Shown one piece after another: positions 1 to 9,174 of a stretch of DNA of 64,000 bases. Below the pieces are notes generated by a model. It was not told the origin of the DNA and did no database searches. It saw only the letters and a program-made list of their open reading frames with translations. Made by a program: the position numbers and the translations under genes. Numbering within the stretch: position 1 is the first letter of the stretch; each line of letters opens with the position of its first letter. Source of the DNA: an uncultured Eubacteriales bacterium (lineage in GTDB: Bacteria; Bacillota; Clostridia; Oscillospirales; Acutalibacteraceae); NCBI GenBank assembly GCA_900540235.1, contig UQEY01000003.1:39140-103139 (forward strand), in the 5' to 3' direction.

Positions 1-1
1 T

Positions 2-2491
2 GTAACATCGGTATTAGGTGCACTAAACCCTACAAGCGGTACTTGCGGCGATAATGTTAAATGGAATTTGAATACTTCTACCGGTGTGCTTACTCTTTCA
101 GGTACTGGCGCTACTAAGGACTACGGCGAAACAGCACTAGTAGGACTTGCACCATGGAATAAATCAAGAAATTTGATTAAAAAAATTGTTGTTGAGGAAG
201 GTGTAACTTCTCTCGGCACATTGATTTTTAATAAATGTACCGTTGCCGAAAGTGTGTCTTTGCCGTCAACTCTTACTAAGATGAGCGACACTATTGTGGC
301 AAAGTACGGTTCTTTTCGTGAGTGTACTGCGTTAAAGTCAATTACCATGCCTGCAAATCTTGAATCTATCGGTCAGTATTGTTTCCTTGACTGTACCTCG
401 CTTACTACCGTTATTTTAAACGATAAGCTTACATCTATCGGTTCTTATGCTTTTAACGGTTGTACTTCGCTTAAATCTATTAAGTTCCCGGACAGTTTAA
501 CTTCAATCGGCTTGAGCGCTTTTGAAGATTGTACTTCGCTTGCAACCGTTACTTACGGCACGGGTATGACTGAAACGGGTAATATGGTATTTAGAAATGC
601 GGGCGTAACAAAAGTTAACTTTTCTTCAACTATTACATCGGTTTCACCTTGGAGCTTCTACGGCTGTAAATTTGTCAGCCTTGAAGTGCCTGAAACTATT
701 GTTAAAATTAATATTCGTGGCTTTGCAAACTGTACAGCTATGCAAAGTGCTACGATTAATAATGCTAATTGTGTGTTCGACGGCATCGGTCAAACAGATG
801 CGAGCGGCGGCAAGGACCCGTTCAACGGTTCTCAGCAAAGCCTTTTGATTAGAGGTCATTCAGGTTCGACCGCTCAAGCTTATGCTACTGCTAAAGGCTA
901 TAAATTTGAGAGTATTGATGCCTGCAATCACGAAAGCACTCACGAGGTTATCACGCTTGAACCTACTTGTACCGAAAAGGGTACTACTACTCAAGTTTGT
1001 GATAACTGCGGTTTCGTTGTGTCTGAAACCGAGCTTCCTGCTAAGGGTCACAGCTTTGAAACAGTGGAAAAAGAAGACAATACATCTACTGACGGTCATA
1101 TTTATGAATATCAGCAGTGTACCGTGTGCAAGGCTGAAAACAAAATTATTACCCATGTAAGCTTTGTTGACGGCTATTATGACTACGAGTGCAACGCAAC
1201 CTGCACCACTCCGGGCTGGGAGAAAAAGACTTGTAAAATTGACGGCTGCGGCAAAACCGAGCGTAAAGCAGTAGCAAAAACAGGTCATACTATTGCAAAC
1301 CCAACCGTAACCAAAAAGGCGACTTGCAAAGAGAACGGAGAGGAAAAAGGCACATGTTCCGTCTGCGGTCAGGAAGTTACTCAAAAAATTCCGGCAACCG
1401 GTCACACTTTCTCCGATGTAACCGAAACGCTTGATAATACCTCCGTTGACGGTCACACATATCTTGTAGAAACTTGTACTGTTTGCGGTGAAAAACAGTC
1501 AACTCCTACTCATGTCGAATGGGTTGAGGGTCAGTATACTTCTGTTGTTTTGACTGAGCCTAAGTGTGTAGTAAACGGTGTTCAGCTTGACACCTGCAAT
1601 ATTTGCGGTGAGCGTAGAAATGTAACATTGCCTGCCAACGGCGAGCATGTATGGGAGGAAACTTCAAGAACAGAACCTACCTGTACTGCAGTAGGCAAAA
1701 TCTACTATAAATGCAAAAACTGTAACCTTACCAAGAGTGAAAATATCGAGGCTCTCGGTCACGAAAATGTAGTTCAAACTCAGGTTGCTTCCACTTGTAC
1801 CGCCGCCGGCTACATCACTTATAAGTGTTCAAGATGCGGCGCTCTCACTAAGGAGGAAACTTCACCGCTCGGTCACACTCCTGACCCTAACACATATGTT
1901 ATAACCAAGAGTTCTTCTTGTACAGAGGACGGTGCGGCTACCGCAACTTGCTCAATCTGCGGTGAGAAATATGATATCGTTCTTTCGGCATACGGTCACA
2001 ATTATGTCGAAAACGAAACTGCTATTGAAGGTCATCCCGACCACAAAATAACTCAGGAAATCTGTTCTCGTTGCGGCGACGCTAAAGAAGCAAAGGTAGT
2101 TCATATTGAATGGGTTGACGGAAATTACACAACAAAAACTCTTGTTAAGGGTAGCTGTGTTGTAAATTCAAGATATCAAGATACTTGCAACTATGAGAAA
2201 TGCGGTCAAACAAGAATTCGTACAGTTGAAGCGCCGGGCAGTCACAAGTATGTTTACACCGGTTTTGACAGTTCAACCGGCAAGCTTACATATAAATGTT
2301 CTGTTTGTGAAGATGTTTACACCGCTAACCCGACTGTTGTTTTAACATTCTGGAATGCGAACAATGTTAACAAAAACAGCGCCGATGTTACAAACGGCTA
2401 TCTTGTTGAACTTTCCGGTGACGGAGTAATTAACGCTAAGGACTATGCGCTTCTTAAAAAAGCGAACGCTCAAAAATCATCAAAAGGATAA
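2..2491 (+). CDS. BspA-like leucine-rich-repeat surface protein, 5' end outside window
   Basis: The reading frame is open to the first base of the window, so the true start and any signal peptide lie upstream. A TTG at 68 is only an internal codon. The N-terminal part opens with an SGTCGDNVKW-type segment typical of BspA-like proteins, followed by LRR_5 repeats (TSIGxxAFxxCTSL pattern) over roughly the first 270 residues. The next ~480 residues hold tandem Cys-rich units with CxxCG pairs and a GH dipeptide at the end of each unit, resembling small zinc-ribbon-like repeats of gut Firmicute surface proteins. The last ~40 residues contain SGDGVINAKDYALLKK, one calcium-loop half of a dockerin. 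Inferred role: cell-surface or secreted adhesion. No enzyme domain was seen. It precedes pyrH but is separated from it by a terminator. Confidence 0.85.
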   Translation, partial: VTSVLGALNPTSGTCGDNVKWNLNTSTGVLTLSGTGATKDYGETALVGLAPWNKSRNLIKKIVVEEGVTSLGTLIFNKCTVAESVSLPSTLTKMSDTIVAKYGSFRECTALKSITMPANLESIGQYCFLDCTSLTTVILNDKLTSIGSYAFNGCTSLKSIKFPDSLTSIGLSAFEDCTSLATVTYGTGMTETGNMVFRNAGVTKVNFSSTITSVSPWSFYGCKFVSLEVPETIVKINIRGFANCTAMQSATINNANCVFDGIGQTDASGGKDPFNGSQQSLLIRGHSGSTAQAYATAKGYKFESIDACNHESTHEVITLEPTCTEKGTTTQVCDNCGFVVSETELPAKGHSFETVEKEDNTSTDGHIYEYQQCTVCKAENKIITHVSFVDGYYDYECNATCTTPGWEKKTCKIDGCGKTERKAVAKTGHTIANPTVTKKATCKENGEEKGTCSVCGQEVTQKIPATGHTFSDVTETLDNTSVDGHTYLVETCTVCGEKQSTPTHVEWVEGQYTSVVLTEPKCVVNGVQLDTCNICGERRNVTLPANGEHVWEETSRTEPTCTAVGKIYYKCKNCNLTKSENIEALGHENVVQTQVASTCTAAGYITYKCSRCGALTKEETSPLGHTPDPNTYVITKSSSCTEDGAATATCSICGEKYDIVLSAYGHNYVENETAIEGHPDHKITQEICSRCGDAKEAKVVHIEWVDGNYTTKTLVKGSCVVNSRYQDTCNYEKCGQTRIRTVEAPGSHKYVYTGFDSSTGKLTYKCSVCEDVYTANPTVVLTFWNANNVNKNSADVTNGYLVELSGDGVINAKDYALLKKANAQKSSKG

Positions 2492-2502
2492 TAAATCAAA
2501 TT

Positions 2503-2538
2503 TACCGACACGGCTTTTTGCTTTGTCGGTATTTTTTT
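2503..2538 (+). terminator. Rho-independent terminator of the BspA-like gene
   Basis: An 8-bp stem TACCGACA (2503-2510) / TGTCGGTA (2524-2531) with a 13-nt loop is followed by a run of seven T. It separates the surface-protein gene from the pyrH operon. Confidence 0.85.
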
Positions 2539-2660
2539 GCCTTTTTTTGAATTGTTATTATTTTTTTATAATATATTTTTAATATTAATATTTACTTTAT
2601 GTTAATTTTATATTATTATATAAAAGAAGGAAAACGACTCTTTTATTCGGAGGTATAAAA

Positions 2661-3368
2661 ATGAGCATTGCTTATAAAAGAATTTTACTTAAACTCAGCG
2701 GTGAAGTACTTGCAGGTGCCAAGGGTACAGGTATTGATAATGAAACCGTAACAACTATTTGTAAGTCTGTTAAAAAGATTGCTGATATGGGCGTTGAAGT
2801 CGGTATCGTTGTCGGCGGCGGTAACTTTTGGCGTGGCAGAACGAGTGAACATATGGACAGAACAAGAGCCGACCATATCGGTATGCTTGCAACTGCTATG
2901 AACTCGCTTGCTCTTTGCGACGCACTTGAACAGCTCGGTGCAGATGTAAGAGTTCAAACTGCTATTGAAATGCGCCAGATTGCAGAACCGTATATTCGCA
3001 ACAAGGCTATTCGCCATTTCCAAAAGGGCAGAATTGTTATTTTCGGTTGCGGTACCGGTTCTCCGTTCTTCTCAACCGATACTGCCGCTGCGCTTCGTGC
3101 AGTTGAAATTAATGCAGATGTACTTCTTAAAGCTACAAATGTTGATGGCGTTTATGACAAAGACCCTAACAAGTTTGATGACGCTGTTAAGTTTGACAAT
3201 GTAACATTTAAGGAAGTTCTTGCAAGGGATATCAAGGTTATGGACTCAACCGCATTTTCACTTTGCAAGGATAACGATTTGTCAATTCTTGTATTCGACC
3301 TTACCGACCCTGAAAATATTGTTAAAGCAGTATCAGGCGAAACAATCGGTACACTCGTTCAAAACTAA
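2661..3368 (+). CDS. pyrH: UMP kinase
   Basis: Phosphorylates UMP to UDP with ATP, the committed step of pyrimidine nucleotide supply, in the cytoplasm as a hexamer. The 235-residue length is normal for bacterial PyrH of the amino-acid-kinase fold. Visible family features are the N-terminal KRILLKLSGE segment, the glycine-rich VVGGGNFWRG nucleotide-binding loop and the DRTRADHIGMLAT stretch typical of UMP kinases. The start is supported by GGAGG seven bases upstream. It leads the pyrH-frr-uppS-cdsA-dxr-rseP-ispG-polC run. In many Firmicutes rpsB and tsf precede pyrH; here a surface-protein gene does. Confidence 0.97.
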   Translation: MSIAYKRILLKLSGEVLAGAKGTGIDNETVTTICKSVKKIADMGVEVGIVVGGGNFWRGRTSEHMDRTRADHIGMLATAMNSLALCDALEQLGADVRVQTAIEMRQIAEPYIRNKAIRHFQKGRIVIFGCGTGSPFFSTDTAAALRAVEINADVLLKATNVDGVYDKDPNKFDDAVKFDNVTFKEVLARDIKVMDSTAFSLCKDNDLSILVFDLTDPENIVKAVSGETIGTLVQN

Positions 3369-3452
3369 AATTTAGTCGTAAAACAGTCATAGGGGCATTA
3401 GTTGTTCCTGCCTAAACAAAATAATAACTTTTTACTAAAGAGAGGTAACTAT

Positions 3453-4007
3453 ATGGAAAGCGTATTTGCTAAAACTAAAGAAAAAATGGATAAGTGCTTA
3501 ACTTCACTTGAAAGAGATTTTGCGGCTATCAGAGCCGGCAGAGCTAACCCTGCCGTACTTGATAAGGTTATGGTTGACTACTACGGCGTTCCTACTCCTA
3601 TCAACCAAATGGCTGCGGTAAGTGTTCCTGAAGCAAGGCTTCTTGTGGTTCAGCCTTGGGATGCTTCAACACTTAAAGATATTGAAAAAGCAATCAACAC
3701 AGCCGACATCGGTATCAACCCTCAAAATGACGGTAAAGTTATCAGACTTTCATTCCCTCAACTTACCGAGGAACACAGAAAGAACCTTCAAAAGGATATT
3801 TCCAAAAGAGGCGAGGAAGCTAAGGTCGCTATCCGTAATGTTCGCCGTGACGCTATGGACGATATCAAAAAGCTTAAAAAGGATAATGAAATCACAGAGG
3901 ATGAACAAAAAGACGGCGAAAAGAAGCTTCAGGACATCACTGATGATTTTGTAAAACAGGCTGACTCTATCACAAAGAAAAAGGAAGAAGAAATCCTTTC
4001 AATATAG
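3453..4007 (+). CDS. frr: Ribosome recycling factor
   Basis: With EF-G it splits post-termination ribosomes. The 184-residue product matches the usual ~185 residues. The frame extends upstream to a TTG at 3402, but the ATG at 3453 has a good ribosome binding site (AGAGAGG) and starts the expected MESVFAKTKEKMDK sequence, so it is preferred. Family hallmarks are the AIRAGRANPAVLDKV segment and the C-terminal helical part with KKLKKDNEITEDEQK. It follows pyrH, the usual partner. Confidence 0.96.
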   Translation: MESVFAKTKEKMDKCLTSLERDFAAIRAGRANPAVLDKVMVDYYGVPTPINQMAAVSVPEARLLVVQPWDASTLKDIEKAINTADIGINPQNDGKVIRLSFPQLTEEHRKNLQKDISKRGEEAKVAIRNVRRDAMDDIKKLKKDNEITEDEQKDGEKKLQDITDDFVKQADSITKKKEEEILSI

Positions 4008-4022
4008 TTTTTTAAAACTTTC

Positions 4023-4050
4023 GGAGCTGTCTTTTAACAGCTCCTTGTTT
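4023..4050 (+). terminator. Hairpin between frr and uppS, possible weak terminator
   Basis: A perfect 8-bp stem GGAGCTGT (4023-4030) / ACAGCTCC (4037-4044) with a 6-nt loop is followed by TTGTTTG. The T-tract is interrupted, so partial termination or mRNA processing is possible before uppS. Confidence 0.55.
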
Positions 4051-4072
4051 GCTTTAATAAAGGAGAAAAATT

Positions 4073-4792
4073 ATGGCTCTTTTCGGTAAAAAAAATAACG
4101 AAAGCACTAAGGAATTTGAAATACTCCCAAAAAATATCGGCATAATTATGGACGGTAACGGCAGATGGGCAAAAAAGAGAGCCCTCCCGAGGAGTGCCGG
4201 TCATAAAGCCGGTGCAGAAGTGTTCAGAACTATAAGTAAAGAATGCGGAAGGCTCGGTTTGGAAAGTGCGACTTTCTACGCTTTTTCAACTGAAAATTGG
4301 AAAAGACCTAAAGAAGAAGTTGACGCTATTATGCGCCTTTTTAAAGATTATCTTCTTGAAGCTAAGAGCGATATAACCGCTGCCGGCAATATGAAAATGA
4401 AGTTTATCGGCGAGCGTGACGGTATGTCAAAAGAACTTCTTGAACTTATGGATGAAGCCGAGGAGGATACCGCACAACATACCGGTACAACAATTTATCT
4501 TGCAGTCAATTACGGCGGCAGGCTTGAAATTTGCGACGCTGTAAATAAGCTTATTTCGCAGGGTAAAACAAATATTACCGAAAAAGATATCAGCGACAAT
4601 ATCTTTACCCCGCCCGAATGTGATTTGATTATCAGGCCGTCGGGTGAGCAAAGGCTTTCAAACTTTATGCTTTGGCAGGCGGCTTACAGTGAATTTTGGT
4701 ACAGTGATGTTTTGTGGCCCGATTTCAAAATAGCCGATTTACATTCCGCTTTAGCAGAATTTGAAAAAAGAAATCGTCGCTTCGGCGGATAA
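4073..4792 (+). CDS. uppS: Undecaprenyl diphosphate synthase (cis-prenyltransferase)
   Basis: Condenses isopentenyl diphosphate units onto farnesyl diphosphate to make the C55 lipid carrier for peptidoglycan and other wall polymers. The 239-residue length is normal. Motifs seen are IMDGNGRWAKKR (catalytic Asp and Trp region, about residues 24-35), the FSTENWKRP motif and the C-terminal RPSGEQRLSNFMLWQ ... EFWYSDVLWPDF block. The RBS AAAGGAG precedes the ATG. The next gene, cdsA, is another lipid-precursor enzyme, the common Firmicute arrangement. Confidence 0.97.
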   Translation: MALFGKKNNESTKEFEILPKNIGIIMDGNGRWAKKRALPRSAGHKAGAEVFRTISKECGRLGLESATFYAFSTENWKRPKEEVDAIMRLFKDYLLEAKSDITAAGNMKMKFIGERDGMSKELLELMDEAEEDTAQHTGTTIYLAVNYGGRLEICDAVNKLISQGKTNITEKDISDNIFTPPECDLIIRPSGEQRLSNFMLWQAAYSEFWYSDVLWPDFKIADLHSALAEFEKRNRRFGG

Positions 4793-4810
4793 ATGCGTTG
4801 ATATAAAAAT

Positions 4811-4875
4811 CGTAGGGCAGGGGAGATTCCCCTTATAGGGGAAATGTCACGAAGTGACAAAAGGGTCTGCCGAAT
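4811..4875. repeat. Intergenic composite hairpin repeat (GTAGGGCAG type)
   Basis: Outer arms GGGCAG and CTGCC enclose two hairpins: TTCCCC/GGGGAA and TGTCAC-GAA-GTGACA. Read on the minus strand, the two inner hairpins and the bases between them match, in the same order, the block at about 30838-30880 inside another repeat. This suggests that repeat modules are shared between loci. It fills the uppS-cdsA gap. Confidence 0.65.
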
Positions 4876-4956
4876 CGCAGATTTGCTCGTGCCGATATTA
4901 AATCAACAATCATATTGGCAAACATTGTTTGCCGAATATACACAAGGAGAATATTT

Positions 4957-5829
4957 ATGAAACAGAGAGTTATTACTGCCATATGTTTGCTTGCTGTTCT
5001 TGCAGTCGTTGTATGGCAAATAAATACACCGCTTTTGCTTATTGCCGTTGCCTTTCTTTCGGCGGTTGCAAGCGGAGAAATTATGAAATGTGCAAAGGTT
5101 GAAAACACATTTATCCGAGTTGTGGGTGTTATTTTTTCAGCCTGCTTCCAGCTTTTTGCAAGCGCAAAGGTGCTTGAACCTTGGGTAAGCTCAGCCACTT
5201 GGGGCAAGGTTATATCGGCAGTGCCTAATATTGTTTATATTATTGCTCTTTGCCTTGTTTTCTTCCTTGCAATGCTTAAAGATTATGCTTACACAACATT
5301 TGAGGATGTAAGCGTTTCGGTTTTTGCAAGCGTTTGCGTTCCTTTCGGCTTCAGTATTTTTATCCGTTTGCGTGATATGTATGTTGACGAGCAGTTTGGT
5401 ATTTACCTTATTTTCTATGCCCTTATTTGTGCTCTTGCAACCGATACCGGCGCTCAGCTTACGGGTATGGCTTTCGGCAAACACAAAATGTCACCGAATA
5501 TCTCGCCTAAAAAAACTGTAGAGGGTGCGTTTGGCGGTCTTGTTTTCAGTATGATTTTAAACGGTGTTGCAATCACTCTTTATAATAAATTAGCAGTAAA
5601 TGTAATTCCTCAAAATATGGCAACCCTTTTGCTTGCAATGTGCCTTCCAACTTCGTTTATGGGTATGATGGGTGACCTTTCGGCTTCTGTTTTGAAGCGT
5701 AACTTCGGCGTTAAAGACTTCGGCAAAATCTTTCCGGGTCACGGCGGCGTAATGGACAGAATGGACTCATCTCTTTTCACTCTCCCCGTTACATATGCCA
5801 TTGCCCTTATCGCAAGTAAAATATTTTAA
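4957..5829 (+). CDS. cdsA: Phosphatidate cytidylyltransferase (CDP-diglyceride synthase)
   Basis: An integral membrane enzyme making CDP-diacylglycerol from phosphatidate and CTP, the branch point of phospholipid synthesis. The ATG at 4957 with AAGGAGA just upstream is chosen over an upstream in-frame ATG at 4915. The product is 290 residues with several hydrophobic segments. The C-terminal CDS signature is clear: HKMSPNISPKKTVEGA, then GDLSASVLKRNFGVKD and the FPGHGGVMDRMDS metal-binding motif. It lies between uppS and dxr. Confidence 0.95.
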   Translation: MKQRVITAICLLAVLAVVVWQINTPLLLIAVAFLSAVASGEIMKCAKVENTFIRVVGVIFSACFQLFASAKVLEPWVSSATWGKVISAVPNIVYIIALCLVFFLAMLKDYAYTTFEDVSVSVFASVCVPFGFSIFIRLRDMYVDEQFGIYLIFYALICALATDTGAQLTGMAFGKHKMSPNISPKKTVEGAFGGLVFSMILNGVAITLYNKLAVNVIPQNMATLLLAMCLPTSFMGMMGDLSASVLKRNFGVKDFGKIFPGHGGVMDRMDSSLFTLPVTYAIALIASKIF

Positions 5830-5850
5830 TCGATGAAATAGAAATAAACT

Positions 5851-5874
5851 GTAGGGCAGGGTTACTTCTGCCGA
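5851..5874. repeat. Short hairpin repeat, GTAGGGCAG type
   Basis: GTAGGGCAGGGTTACTTCTG followed by CCGA forms a GGCAG/CTGCC hairpin. It belongs to the scattered GTAGGG hairpin family, whose arm sequences differ between copies while remaining complementary. Confidence 0.55.
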
Positions 5875-5922
5875 GCAGATAAAATGTTTAATGATTGACT
5901 TTAGGTCGGAAAGGCAAAACTT

Positions 5923-7068
5923 ATGAAAAAAATATCTCTTTTAGGCTCAACCGGTTCTATCGGTACTCAGAGCCTTGATGTGTGCGAAATGCACGGATAT
6001 GATGTTAAATGTTTAACCGCTAATTCAAAAGTTGATGTTATGGAGCAGCAGATTAGAAAGTTTAAGCCTGATATGGTTTGTATGATGAATGAATCTGCTG
6101 CCAAAGAACTTAAAATAAAAATATCCGACACAAATACAAAAGTAGTTGCAGGTATGGACGGTCTTATTGAATGTGCAACTTATGATAAGGCTGACACAGT
6201 GCTAAACTCTGTAGTCGGTATGGTCGGTCTTCAGCCAACGCTTGAAGCTATTAAGGCTAAAAAGACTATTGCCCTTGCAAATAAAGAAACGCTTGTTGCA
6301 GGCGGCCATCTCGTTACTAACCTTGCAAAAGAAATGGGTGTTCAAATTCTTCCCGTTGACAGTGAACATTCGGCTATATTCCAGTCAATGCAGGGTATGC
6401 CGAATAAGAAAGCTGTTAAAAAGATTATTCTTACAGCTTCGGGCGGTCCGTTTTTCGGCAAAACATTAAAAGAACTTGAAAATGTAACTGCCGCCGACGC
6501 ATTAAAACATCCTAATTGGGATATGGGCGCTAAAATTACCATTGATTCGGCTACTATGATGAATAAGGGTCTTGAATTTATTGAGGCTAAGTGGCTTTTT
6601 GATATGCCAAATGAAGATATTGAAATTGTAGTACATAGGGAAAGTGTGGTTCATTCGGCGATTGTTTATCAGGATAATTCAATGATTGCTCAGCTTGGCG
6701 TACCCGATATGCGTATTCCTATTCAGTATGCGCTCACTTACCCTGAGCGCGAACCAAGCCCTGTTAAAGAACTTTCGCTTACAGATTATGGCAAGCTCAC
6801 TTTCTTTGAACCTGATTATGACACATTTAAGTGTATCAATGTTTGCAAAGAGGCTATTGAGCTCGGCGGTCTTCATCCTGCTGCTGCAAACGGCGCAAAT
6901 GAAGAAAGTGTAAAGCTTTTCTTAAACGGTAAAATTAAATTTACCGATATTGCATATCTTAATAATGAAGCTATGAAAAATGCTCCTGAAAAAGAAAATT
7001 TCACTCTTGAAGATGTGCTTGAAACGGACGCAGCGGCAAGAAAATTTGTAATTGAGGCGATTAAGTGA
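5923..7068 (+). CDS. dxr: 1-deoxy-D-xylulose 5-phosphate reductoisomerase
   Basis: Converts DXP to 2-C-methyl-D-erythritol 4-phosphate with NADPH, the committed step of the MEP isoprenoid pathway. The 381-residue length is normal. It begins with the NADPH-binding LGSTGSIGTQSLDV motif and contains ALANKETLVAGG, the PVDSEHSAIFQ metal-binding region (about residues 145-155) and the TIDSATMMNKGLEFIEA block. It overlaps rseP by four bases. Together with ispG downstream it places two MEP pathway steps in one operon beside uppS, which uses their product. Confidence 0.97.
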   Translation: MKKISLLGSTGSIGTQSLDVCEMHGYDVKCLTANSKVDVMEQQIRKFKPDMVCMMNESAAKELKIKISDTNTKVVAGMDGLIECATYDKADTVLNSVVGMVGLQPTLEAIKAKKTIALANKETLVAGGHLVTNLAKEMGVQILPVDSEHSAIFQSMQGMPNKKAVKKIILTASGGPFFGKTLKELENVTAADALKHPNWDMGAKITIDSATMMNKGLEFIEAKWLFDMPNEDIEIVVHRESVVHSAIVYQDNSMIAQLGVPDMRIPIQYALTYPEREPSPVKELSLTDYGKLTFFEPDYDTFKCINVCKEAIELGGLHPAAANGANEESVKLFLNGKIKFTDIAYLNNEAMKNAPEKENFTLEDVLETDAAARKFVIEAIK

Positions 7069-8105
7069 ACATAACATCAATTTGGAATACCGTTTATCCT
7101 ATCGTAATAGCAATACTCTTTTTTGAACTTATTATTGTTATTCACGAATGGGGTCACTTTATGGCGGCAAGGCTGATGAAAATTAAGGTTAATGAATTTT
7201 CAGTCGGTATGGGTCCCAAAGTTTTTCAACATAAAGGCAAAAAGACCACATATACTCTTCGTCTTTTACTCTTTGGCGGCTACTGCTCAATGGAGGGCGA
7301 GGATGAGGACAGCGATGATGAAAACGCTTTTGTCAACAAAAAGGTTTGGCAAAGGATATTTGTTGTCGTTGCCGGCGCTTTGATGAACCTTGTTTTGGGT
7401 CTTGTTATTATGCTTATTCTTGTTTCATCCCAAAATCTCGTAGGCACTTGCGAGGTTGCTAAGTTTGACGATAATGCAATCAGTTCGTCTTACGGTTTGC
7501 AGGTCGGCGATAAAATCAAGAGTATTGACGGTATGCGTGTTTATACTACCAATGATGTTACAACGGGATTTTCAAGGTGCAACAGCAAAAATGTCAATCT
7601 TGTTGTTGAGCGTGACGGCAAAGATGTTCCGCTTAAAGTTCAGTTTAATACGGAAGAATATGAGGGTCACGAATATACGGTTATGGACTTTTGGCTCAAG
7701 GGCGTTAAAAAAACTCCGTCAAATGTTATTAAGCAAACTGGCAAGGAATTTGTTTCATATGCAAGAATGGTATTTCTCTCCGTTCACGATTTGCTTGTCG
7801 GCAGGTACGGTATTTCCGATATGAGCGGTCCGGTCGGCGCTGTATCGGTAGTTTCAACCGCAGTTAAAACTTCTGCATATTCAATGCTTCGCATTATGGC
7901 TCTTTTAACTATTAATGTAGGTTTGTTTAATTTGTTTCCTATTCCTGCTCTTGACGGTTGGAGGTTGTTTGTCCTTATTGCAGAGGGTGTTACCCGCAAA
8001 AAGCTCCCGTCAAAGGCTGAATATCTTATCAATGCTGTGGGTCTTGCACTTCTTCTATTATTGATGTGCTTTGTAACTTTCAGCGATATAACAAAACTTT
8101 TTTAA
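7065..8105 (+). CDS. rseP: Site-2 intramembrane zinc metalloprotease, RseP type
   Basis: An intramembrane protease of the M50 family that cleaves anti-sigma factors or signal-peptide remnants within the membrane. The GTG start overlaps the dxr stop (AAGTGA). The 346-residue protein has the zinc motif HEWGH in the first membrane helix (about residue 27), a PDZ domain near residues 130-215, and the distal LFNLFPIPALDG motif with the third zinc ligand. Family members usually read LDGGR at this point; here the second Gly is Trp (LDGWR). This is close to the active site but does not change the metal-ligating Asp. The usual dxr-rseP-ispG order holds. Confidence 0.95.
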   Translation: MNITSIWNTVYPIVIAILFFELIIVIHEWGHFMAARLMKIKVNEFSVGMGPKVFQHKGKKTTYTLRLLLFGGYCSMEGEDEDSDDENAFVNKKVWQRIFVVVAGALMNLVLGLVIMLILVSSQNLVGTCEVAKFDDNAISSSYGLQVGDKIKSIDGMRVYTTNDVTTGFSRCNSKNVNLVVERDGKDVPLKVQFNTEEYEGHEYTVMDFWLKGVKKTPSNVIKQTGKEFVSYARMVFLSVHDLLVGRYGISDMSGPVGAVSVVSTAVKTSAYSMLRIMALLTINVGLFNLFPIPALDGWRLFVLIAEGVTRKKLPSKAEYLINAVGLALLLLLMCFVTFSDITKLF

Positions 8106-8124
8106 ATGATATATGGTGATTACT

Positions 8125-9174
8125 ATGGAAAGAAGAAAAAGTAAAAAAATAAAACTCGGCAATACTTTCATCGGCGGTGACGCTCCTGTTTTGGTTCAAA
8201 GTATGCTTAATATTCCTGCAAGTAATATCAACGGCTCGGTTGAGCAGGCTAAGGAACTTGCAGCGGCAGGTTGCCAGGTTATTCGTTTTGCAATTCCGAA
8301 CGAGCAGGCGCTTGACCTTATTGAACCGATTAAAGAGGCTGTTGATGTTCCTCTTGTTGCCGATATTCATTTTGATTATAAGCTTGCTTTGGGTGCGGCT
8401 GAAAGAGGTATTGACAAAATCAGAATTAACCCGGGCAATATCGGCGACGATTCCAGAGTTAAGGCAGTTGCCGATATTTGCAAGCAGAAGAATATTCCTA
8501 TTCGTATCGGTGTTAATTCAGGCTCTCTTGAAAAGCATATTCTTGCAAAGTACGGTTCTCCTACTCCTGAGGCTATGGTTGAATCTGCGCTTTATCACGC
8601 AAGGCTTCTTGAGAAGTTCGATTTTGATGATATTGTTATTTCCATCAAATCGTCGAATGTTGAAACTATGATTAAATCGTATGAACTTGCGGCTCAAGCT
8701 TGCGATTATCCGCTTCACCTCGGTGTAACGGAAGCCGGTACAGAGCGTATGGGCATTATTAAATCTGCCGTCGGTATCGGTTCGCTTCTTACCCACGGTA
8801 TCGGCGATACAATTCGTGTCAGCCTTACCGATGCACCTGTTAAAGAAGTTTTTGCCGCATTTGATATTTTAAAAGCAATCGGGCTTAAAAATGACAGTCC
8901 GTATCTTATTTCCTGTCCTACTTGCGGCAGAACGAAAATTGACCTTGTAGGTCTTGCAAAGCAAGTTGAAGAAAGGCTCAAAGATTGTAAAAAGCCGATA
9001 AAGGTTGCTGTTATGGGCTGCATTGTTAACGGACCGGGTGAAGCTAAGGAAGCCGATATCGGCATTGCAGGCGGCGACGGTTGCGGTCTTATATTTAAAA
9101 AAGGCGAAATTCTTCGTAAAGTTGACGAAAAAGATTTGCTTGACGAGTTAATGAAGGAAATTGATAAATTATAA
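8125..9174 (+). CDS. ispG: 4-hydroxy-3-methylbut-2-enyl diphosphate synthase (flavodoxin)
   Basis: The [4Fe-4S] enzyme that reduces MEcPP to HMBPP in the MEP pathway. The ATG at 8125 follows GGTGAT at a good distance and gives the expected MERRKSKKIKLGN start; an ATG four codons upstream (8113) has no clear binding site. The 349-residue product matches the short bacterial type. The cluster cysteines lie in the C-terminal part, in SCPTCGRT and the VAVMGCIVNGPGEA motif. Its stop overlaps the first base of polC. Confidence 0.96.
   Translation: MERRKSKKIKLGNTFIGGDAPVLVQSMLNIPASNINGSVEQAKELAAAGCQVIRFAIPNEQALDLIEPIKEAVDVPLVADIHFDYKLALGAAERGIDKIRINPGNIGDDSRVKAVADICKQKNIPIRIGVNSGSLEKHILAKYGSPTPEAMVESALYHARLLEKFDFDDIVISIKSSNVETMIKSYELAAQACDYPLHLGVTEAGTERMGIIKSAVGIGSLLTHGIGDTIRVSLTDAPVKEVFAAFDILKAIGLKNDSPYLISCPTCGRTKIDLVGLAKQVEERLKDCKKPIKVAVMGCIVNGPGEAKEADIGIAGGDGCGLIFKKGEILRKVDEKDLLDELMKEIDKL

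Noticed and set aside
860..1456. Long minus-strand open frame within the first surface-protein gene
   Set aside because: It is a shadow of the plus-strand repeats: its Cys- and Phe-rich sequence follows the repeat period and it has no binding site.
3402..3452. Upstream TTG start for frr
   Set aside because: No binding site; adds 17 residues absent from the family, and the ATG at 3453 has a strong site.
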